Source of the DNA: an uncultured Acidaminococcus sp.
Lineage (GTDB): Bacteria; Bacillota; Negativicutes; Acidaminococcales; Acidaminococcaceae
Assembly: GCA_900538365.1 (NCBI GenBank)
Contig: UPXT01000007.1
Span: 7,095 to 71,094, forward strand
Reading direction: 5' to 3'
DNA length: 64,000 nucleotides
The stretch's first letter is position 1, and each line of letters starts with the position of its first letter. The notes below the pieces were generated by a model, which did not search any database, was not told where the DNA came from, and saw only the letters and a list, made by a program, of their open reading frames with translations. Shown piece after piece: positions 59,695 through 64,000 of the stretch. The translations under genes and the position numbers were made by a program.

Positions 59695-59724
59695 AAAAAG
59701 GCGAACACACGGTTCGCCCTTTTT
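59695..59724. terminator. Bidirectional hairpin between the OmpH-like gene and lpxD
   Basis: AAAAAGGCGAAC/GTTCGCCTTTTT with T-runs on either strand. It would divide the bam/ompH part from the lpx part of the cluster. Confidence 0.75.
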
Positions 59725-59729
59725 GTCCA

Positions 59730-60134
59730 TTATTTCATGGCTTTGATGATGTCTTCCGTGACGTCGACGCCGCCTTGCGGGACAGCTTCCTTCACGAGAA
59801 TGGCACCGAGATTCTTTTCCTTGGCAACTTGAGCCGCGGCAGCTTCAAAACTGCTCTTTACTTTATTTTGCTGCTCAGCTTGGAAAGTACGGATTTTGGC
59901 ACTTTTTTCCGTATAGATTTTTTTGGCTTCTTCGTCGCTCTTGCCCTCTGTTTCCTTGGCAAGCTCGTCTTCCATGGCCTTGCCTTTTTCCTGAAGCTCC
60001 TTGGTGGCGTTCTTGAAGACTTCACTGTCCGTCTGGACCTTCTGCATATCTACAACGCCAAACTGCTGGTTGCGGCCACAGCCGAAAGCAAAGATGGCCA
60101 TAACGATCATACCGATTGCCAAAATTTTTTTCAT
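59730..60134 (-). CDS. OmpH/Skp-like lipoprotein
   Basis: A 134-residue lipoprotein with lipobox FAFGC (C19) and FGVVDMQKVQTDSEVFKNATKELQ, the OmpH/Skp start. A long helical arm rich in Lys and Glu follows, then NLGAILVKEAVPQGGVDVTEDIIKAMK. Skp in E. coli is a soluble periplasmic chaperone for outer-membrane proteins; here the protein is lipid-anchored. It is the third of three OmpH-like genes after bamA. Confidence 0.88.
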   Translation of the reverse strand: MKKILAIGMIVMAIFAFGCGRNQQFGVVDMQKVQTDSEVFKNATKELQEKGKAMEDELAKETEGKSDEEAKKIYTEKSAKIRTFQAEQQNKVKSSFEAAAAQVAKEKNLGAILVKEAVPQGGVDVTEDIIKAMK

Positions 60135-60148
60135 GTTCCTGATCCCTC

Positions 60149-61072
60149 TTACTCAACTATTTTTTGTACTTCTTTTTCCACGTCGTCCGTGATGTCATCG
60201 GCCGCTATGTTGGCCCGCGGATTTCGAAAAACCAGGGTGTACTTCCTGGTAAGATTGATTTTCTTGATGGCGCTGAGGATATCGCTGTCGATTTCCTCGC
60301 GCAGTTTCTGCGTCTCAACGTCCTGACGCTGGATTTGGGTATCCATGGACGCAATGAGCGCATCAAGCTCTTTTTGCCCAGGCTGCTGCTCTTTTTTCGT
60401 CAGATCAAGGCCCGTTTCTTCTTTTACAAGATCCACCGTAAGTGATTTTTGAAAGGCATCCATGCGGGCGTGGCTTTCGCCGATGTCAGAAGCCATCTGC
60501 TCCTTGATCCAGGCCGCTTTCTTTTCCTCTATGGCCTCAATGGCCTCGCGGCGTTTATCCAAAAGCTCCTGTTCTTCTTGGAGCAAGGCATTCTGGGAGG
60601 CTTCACTCATCTTGATGCTGCCAAGCTTTAAGCGCACATTAAAGAGTGGGATACGGAAGCGGGTTTCCACATCTTCCCGATCCTTTTGGACATAGGCTTC
60701 AGCCGCTGCATCAAGGCTTTCCGCTTTTTTCTGGAGAAGGTCCTGTTCCTGGGCCTCTTTTTCCGCAATCTTTGCTGCCAGCTGGGCGGAACGGAAGCGG
60801 TCTCGGCCTTTTCCTGTAAGGGAGCGCATCTTACCCAAAATGGCAAGCTGCTGATGACCGTCCTTGAGCTGCCGCTCCCGGAGATCCTTTGCCGTTTCAA
60901 GGTCCTTTTTTTGTTTTTGCCACACCTTGTACTTGGGATGCTGTTTAACGAGCCGGTCCCAGTCCACGACGGCAAACCGCGGTGTTTCCCTAGAAAGGAG
61001 ACCGTTTTTCAGGGACGCACAGCCCGCTGTCACCATAAGGCATGCCACTAGGAGGCAGATCAGCTTCCTCAT
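60149..61072 (-). CDS. Long coiled-coil lipoprotein with OmpH-like ends
   Basis: A 307-residue lipoprotein with lipobox TAGC (C17). FAVVDWDRLVKQHPKYKVWQ resembles an OmpH start, and a very long helical middle (about 50-260) is rich in Lys, Glu, Gln and Arg. The end, LTRKYTLVFRNPRANIAADDITDDVEKEVQKIVE, matches the closing strand-helix of OmpH proteins. It looks like an OmpH whose arms have grown to about twice the usual length. The ATG at 61072 follows AGGAGGG. The role is inferred to be periplasmic chaperone or spacer. Confidence 0.75.
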   Translation of the reverse strand: MRKLICLLVACLMVTAGCASLKNGLLSRETPRFAVVDWDRLVKQHPKYKVWQKQKKDLETAKDLRERQLKDGHQQLAILGKMRSLTGKGRDRFRSAQLAAKIAEKEAQEQDLLQKKAESLDAAAEAYVQKDREDVETRFRIPLFNVRLKLGSIKMSEASQNALLQEEQELLDKRREAIEAIEEKKAAWIKEQMASDIGESHARMDAFQKSLTVDLVKEETGLDLTKKEQQPGQKELDALIASMDTQIQRQDVETQKLREEIDSDILSAIKKINLTRKYTLVFRNPRANIAADDITDDVEKEVQKIVE

Positions 61073-61096
61073 AGGTCCCTCCTCCTTCATGAGCCC

Positions 61097-61585
61097 TTAG
61101 TTTTTCTTGGCTTGTTTCTGGAGTTCTGCCTGGACATCAGCCGTCACATCAACACCGCCATAAACAACAGCGCCTTCATTGACGATGACCGTAAGCCCCT
61201 TGGTCTTGCCGACGGCGACAATAGCGTCATCGACTTTTTTCTTCAACGGTTCGACAAGCTCTTTCTGCTTATCTTCGAGGCCTTTTTGCAGCTCTTCGTG
61301 GAGCTTTTGCTTATCGGCATCGCTCATGTCCTTGCTTTTTTCTTTATACTGGCTTTCAGCGTCCTGGGCGGCTTTCTGCATTTCCACCTGGGCATCCTGG
61401 ATGCCCGGGACGGCCTGGACCAGTTGGTTGTAGTTTACTTTGCCAATGGCAGAATCAGTTGTTCCGCCGGAACCACCCGTGAGACCGGCACCCCGCACAG
61501 CAATGGCGAAAGCGCCAATGACGAAGATGGCGGCAATCGCAAGGGACACCACTTTCACGTTTTTCTTATTGGCAAATTCAATCAT
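61097..61585 (-). CDS. Membrane-anchored OmpH/Skp-like protein
   Basis: A 162-residue protein. An N-terminal hydrophobic helix (11-30, KVVSLAIAAIFVIGAFAIAV) has no clear cleavage site and is followed by a Gly/Ser/Thr linker and an OmpH domain (GKVNYNQLVQAVPGIQDAQVEMQKA, helical arm, then TVIVNEGAVVYGGVDVTADVQAEL). It would be tethered to the inner membrane, unlike free E. coli Skp. It follows bamA by 28 nt, the conserved bamA-skp order. The ATG follows GAGGGAT. Confidence 0.9.
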   Translation of the reverse strand: MIEFANKKNVKVVSLAIAAIFVIGAFAIAVRGAGLTGGSGGTTDSAIGKVNYNQLVQAVPGIQDAQVEMQKAAQDAESQYKEKSKDMSDADKQKLHEELQKGLEDKQKELVEPLKKKVDDAIVAVGKTKGLTVIVNEGAVVYGGVDVTADVQAELQKQAKKN

Positions 61586-61612
61586 TTCTATCCCTCGTTC
61601 CTCGTTTATCTC

Positions 61613-63811
61613 TTAGAATTGTCCACCGAAGCTGAAGTGGAAGCGGCCGCCCCGGTCAGAACTATCAAGGCGATAGCCATAGTCCAGACGGATTGGGCCG
61701 AGCGGAGAGTTGATGCGCAGCCCCAAACCCACTGTATACTTCAGGTCGGACAGGTCAAAGTCTGTTTCATCATAATCCTTGCTCCAAGCATAACCAGCAT
61801 CCGTAAAGGTGACACCCTGAACCTGCTTGATGATTGGATAACGGAATTCCAAGGAGCCCTTCAGCATGCTGTTGCCCTTGAACTGGTCATCGCGGTAGCC
61901 GCGCAGGAATTCACTGCCGCCGACGGCAAAGCGCTGGCTGAGCGGCATGTCACCATTGGCATAGCCGGCACCGAGATTGAGGGCCCAGACATTGTCCTTA
62001 CCCATGCGGTAGTAGTAGCGATAATCGGCTTGATATTTTTCGAATCGGAAGTCACCGCCGAAGTTGGCCCATTCAAAGGAATACATGGTACGCTTGCCTT
62101 CGCGGGGATCATAGATGTTATCACGCGTATCAAGGATACGGGCAAAGGTGATGCTGCGGGTCGTACCAAAGTTCTTCTTACGGCGTTCCGCGGCAACGTC
62201 TTCACCAAGATACCTGCCTTCATCGACGCCTTCAAAGTACTGGTTCGAATCGTAGCCATCGACCTTGCCTTTGTACTTGTCGTCGCGGTTTTTCAAGGTA
62301 ATCTGGTTGGTGATGAATTCGTTGTCGGTGACGCGGCTGAAGAAGATTTCTTCGCCGATGCGCTTTTTGTAGTAACGGGCAATTTCATCGCCGTCACGGT
62401 CGTAATCGGCATATTCGTTCGTCATATTATAGAACGTAAAGCCCGCCGTGGTTTCTTTGTCGTCAATCCACGGTTTGATGTAGGAGACTTCAAAGTTGGT
62501 ATTAGTTTCGTCATCGCCGCCAAATTCCCAACGGACATTGACGCTGTCACCCGTTCCGCGGAAGTTCTTATCGCCGACGCTGACCATGCCCAAGAAGCCA
62601 TCCGCGTCGGAATAACCTGCCCCAATGCCGAAGGTTCCCGTGCTCTGCTCAACGACCGTGATTTCAACGGATACGGTGTTGGGCATCTGGCCTGGGTTCA
62701 GGCGAATATTGACATCTTCAAAGAAGCCGAGGTTGTAGATTTTCTGCATGGAACGGCGCGCCAACTTGGCGTTGAAGGGATCACCCTTTTTCATGCGCAT
62801 TTCACGGATGATGACGTAATCCTTCGTCTTCGTGTTGCCTTTGACGCGATAATCTTCAATGACGCCTTCAGCAACCTGCAGGATAAGATGACCATCAGGG
62901 AGCATGCGGATATCGCTGACCTTAGCCAAGATATAGCCTTGTTCAGCATAGAGGCTTTCTACCTTGCGGGCCCCGACATTGACGTCGCGGGAATTCACCA
63001 CTTCGCCTTCCTTAAGCCCCATGGCACGGATGATGTCATGGCTCGAAATCTTTGTGTTGCCTTCCACCTCCAGTTCCGTAAGAATGGGGTTTTCAGCGAC
63101 ATGATAGACTATCTGGACGCCTTCGGGAACGCGGGTAAAGGTCGGAACGATATCATAGAACCAGCCAGTTTCATAAAGGGAACGGATATCGTCCTGCATT
63201 TGGACCGTGGTAAACTTCGTACCTGCGCTCATCTTGAGGCTGTCTTGAAGGACTTCCGCTTTTTCATGCTGATTGCCCTCAAAGGTTACCTTCGTCACCG
63301 TCAGGTTCTCATATCCCTTAACCGATTTGGCAAGCTTATCGTATTCGTCGACAATGCCTTCCCCATTATCAGGCGTAAGAAAACTGCGGCCAGGCGCCTT
63401 GCGGTTTTGGGCTTCGGCGATTTCCCTCTGCTGCTGCATACGGGCTGCCAGCTGCTCATCCTGGACTTCCTGCTCCTTGCTTTCTTTTTGGAGGGTTTCC
63501 TTCCCCACCTTTTCGATATAGGTGATGCCATTGCGGCGCACTTCACGATAGATGGGCTTATCAGGCAGGGCTTCTTCTGTCTTGGTGCTCTCTTTTTGAG
63601 AGGCATCCGTTGTTCCGTTCCCGGTGCCAATTCCTTCTTTTGCTTCTTGCGTTACCTCAATAGTTCCAACTTCCCCTGATTGGGTCTGGATCCCATTTTT
63701 GGTCAGCGTCACTTCCTGGCTGTGGGAAACCTCTGCATAGGCAGGCGAACTCAGCAGTAAAGATGCAAAAACGGCTGCCGACAGCTGTTGCCAATGTAAT
63801 TTGCTATTCAT
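61613..63811 (-). CDS. bamA: Outer-membrane protein assembly factor BamA, three-POTRA form
   Basis: A 732-residue Omp85 protein that folds beta-barrel proteins into the outer membrane. It has a signal peptide (1-26), an N-terminal extension (about 27-165) that is low in complexity and helical (EQEVQDEQLAARMQQQREIA), then three POTRA domains (about 169-240, 243-317 and 318-389). E. coli BamA has five POTRA domains. The barrel covers about 393-732, with LRGY (FLRGYRDDQF) in the loop-6 position of the VRGF motif and a terminal Phe. The ATG has AGGGGG at 7 nt. Confidence 0.95.
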   Translation of the reverse strand: MNSKLHWQQLSAAVFASLLLSSPAYAEVSHSQEVTLTKNGIQTQSGEVGTIEVTQEAKEGIGTGNGTTDASQKESTKTEEALPDKPIYREVRRNGITYIEKVGKETLQKESKEQEVQDEQLAARMQQQREIAEAQNRKAPGRSFLTPDNGEGIVDEYDKLAKSVKGYENLTVTKVTFEGNQHEKAEVLQDSLKMSAGTKFTTVQMQDDIRSLYETGWFYDIVPTFTRVPEGVQIVYHVAENPILTELEVEGNTKISSHDIIRAMGLKEGEVVNSRDVNVGARKVESLYAEQGYILAKVSDIRMLPDGHLILQVAEGVIEDYRVKGNTKTKDYVIIREMRMKKGDPFNAKLARRSMQKIYNLGFFEDVNIRLNPGQMPNTVSVEITVVEQSTGTFGIGAGYSDADGFLGMVSVGDKNFRGTGDSVNVRWEFGGDDETNTNFEVSYIKPWIDDKETTAGFTFYNMTNEYADYDRDGDEIARYYKKRIGEEIFFSRVTDNEFITNQITLKNRDDKYKGKVDGYDSNQYFEGVDEGRYLGEDVAAERRKKNFGTTRSITFARILDTRDNIYDPREGKRTMYSFEWANFGGDFRFEKYQADYRYYYRMGKDNVWALNLGAGYANGDMPLSQRFAVGGSEFLRGYRDDQFKGNSMLKGSLEFRYPIIKQVQGVTFTDAGYAWSKDYDETDFDLSDLKYTVGLGLRINSPLGPIRLDYGYRLDSSDRGGRFHFSFGGQF

Positions 63812-63878
63812 ACATAACCCCCTACAAGTTTCGGTTAGAATCCTTCTAGCTGGTTGGATTCAATAAACACACGCTACA

Positions 63879-63884
63879 ATTATA
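63879..63884 (-). promoter_or_regulatory. -10 element upstream of bamA
   Basis: TATAAT on the minus strand about 70 nt before the ATG. No clear -35 at 17 bp. The remaining bases to the window end show only a small GGGG/CCCC hairpin near 63963-63978. Confidence 0.4.
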
Positions 63885-64000
63885 CCCTTTAGAAAGAAAA
63901 ATTACTAGTCAAAGGCCGGCTTCGAGAAAAAAGTTCACAAAAAAAGGTTCTTTGTCAAATGTTGGGGTGCCCCACAACTAAATCGCCTTTTAGGAACTCG

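Noticed and set aside
61112..63679. 855-codon open frame opposite bamA
   Set aside because: It lies wholly antisense to bamA and its neighbour, has no ribosome binding site or family motifs, and arises from codon bias of the real genes.

Overview
The window reads as chromosome from a Negativicutes bacterium: a Firmicute lineage that keeps an LPS outer membrane. It most likely belongs to the Acidaminococcaceae, judged from gene content and protein style; no species call is possible from this alone. Firmicute-type genes (long-form hpf, niaR, ThiT, csaB, MgtE) sit beside a complete outer-membrane assembly block: bamA, three OmpH/Skp-like genes, lpxD, an LpxL-type acyltransferase, lpxC, fabZ, lpxA and lpxI. 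A trimeric autotransporter adhesin is also present. Most genes lie on the minus strand.

Layout. 1-6.7 kb: a response regulator cut by the window edge, a small secreted Gly-rich protein, a Ca2+-type P-ATPase, MgtE, an SH3-like exported protein and an RlmI-like methyltransferase. 7-8.3 kb: a MATE exporter. 9-17.5 kb: DAHP synthase plus an ACT protein, a MetQ-like lipoprotein without its ABC partners, malic enzyme, a YfcE-like phosphoesterase with rdgB, an F420-ligase-family gene, a thioesterase, tRNA-Arg, ThiT and Nfo. 17.6-31.4 kb: a degenerate hybrid histidine kinase, then an envelope and core block (ctpA, M23 hydrolase activator, ftsX, ftsE, csaB, DUF5693, prfB, secA, hpf). 31.5-36.3 kb: a complete polar amino-acid ABC importer, then two tandem orphan binding proteins behind a structured 217-nt leader. 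36.7-50.7 kb: an HD-GYP variant, a GNAT enzyme, a zinc-ribbon/DUF805 protein, the adhesin, a K+/H+ antiporter, an FMN-binding protein, a LysR/YeiH pair, an IS remnant, an RraA-like protein and NiaR. 50.9-53.5 kb: a membrane-anchored unknown and a further orphan binding protein. 53.9-63.8 kb: the lpx/bam operon.

How the genes work together. The right-hand operon makes lipid A precursors and assembles outer-membrane proteins. FtsEX with the M23 protein and CtpA would control septal peptidoglycan hydrolysis. CsaB would modify a wall polymer, plausibly for SLH-type attachment of the outer membrane. Two of the amino-acid binding-protein promoters carry an ArgR-type operator between -35 and -10, which points to arginine-responsive uptake.

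The most unusual material is non-coding. It comprises (1) a 217-nt RNA closed by a perfect 15-bp helix, starting at its own promoter and ending just before the ribosome binding site of the tandem binding proteins; (2) a duplicated 475-bp segment in two same-direction copies; (3) a dispersed family of composite intergenic repeats headed by a terminator-like hairpin with a conserved loop; (4) an intrinsic terminator in the leader of the adhesin gene; and (5) an IS orfA whose Shine-Dalgarno is buried in a hairpin. All functional calls are by reading alone; no database search was run.
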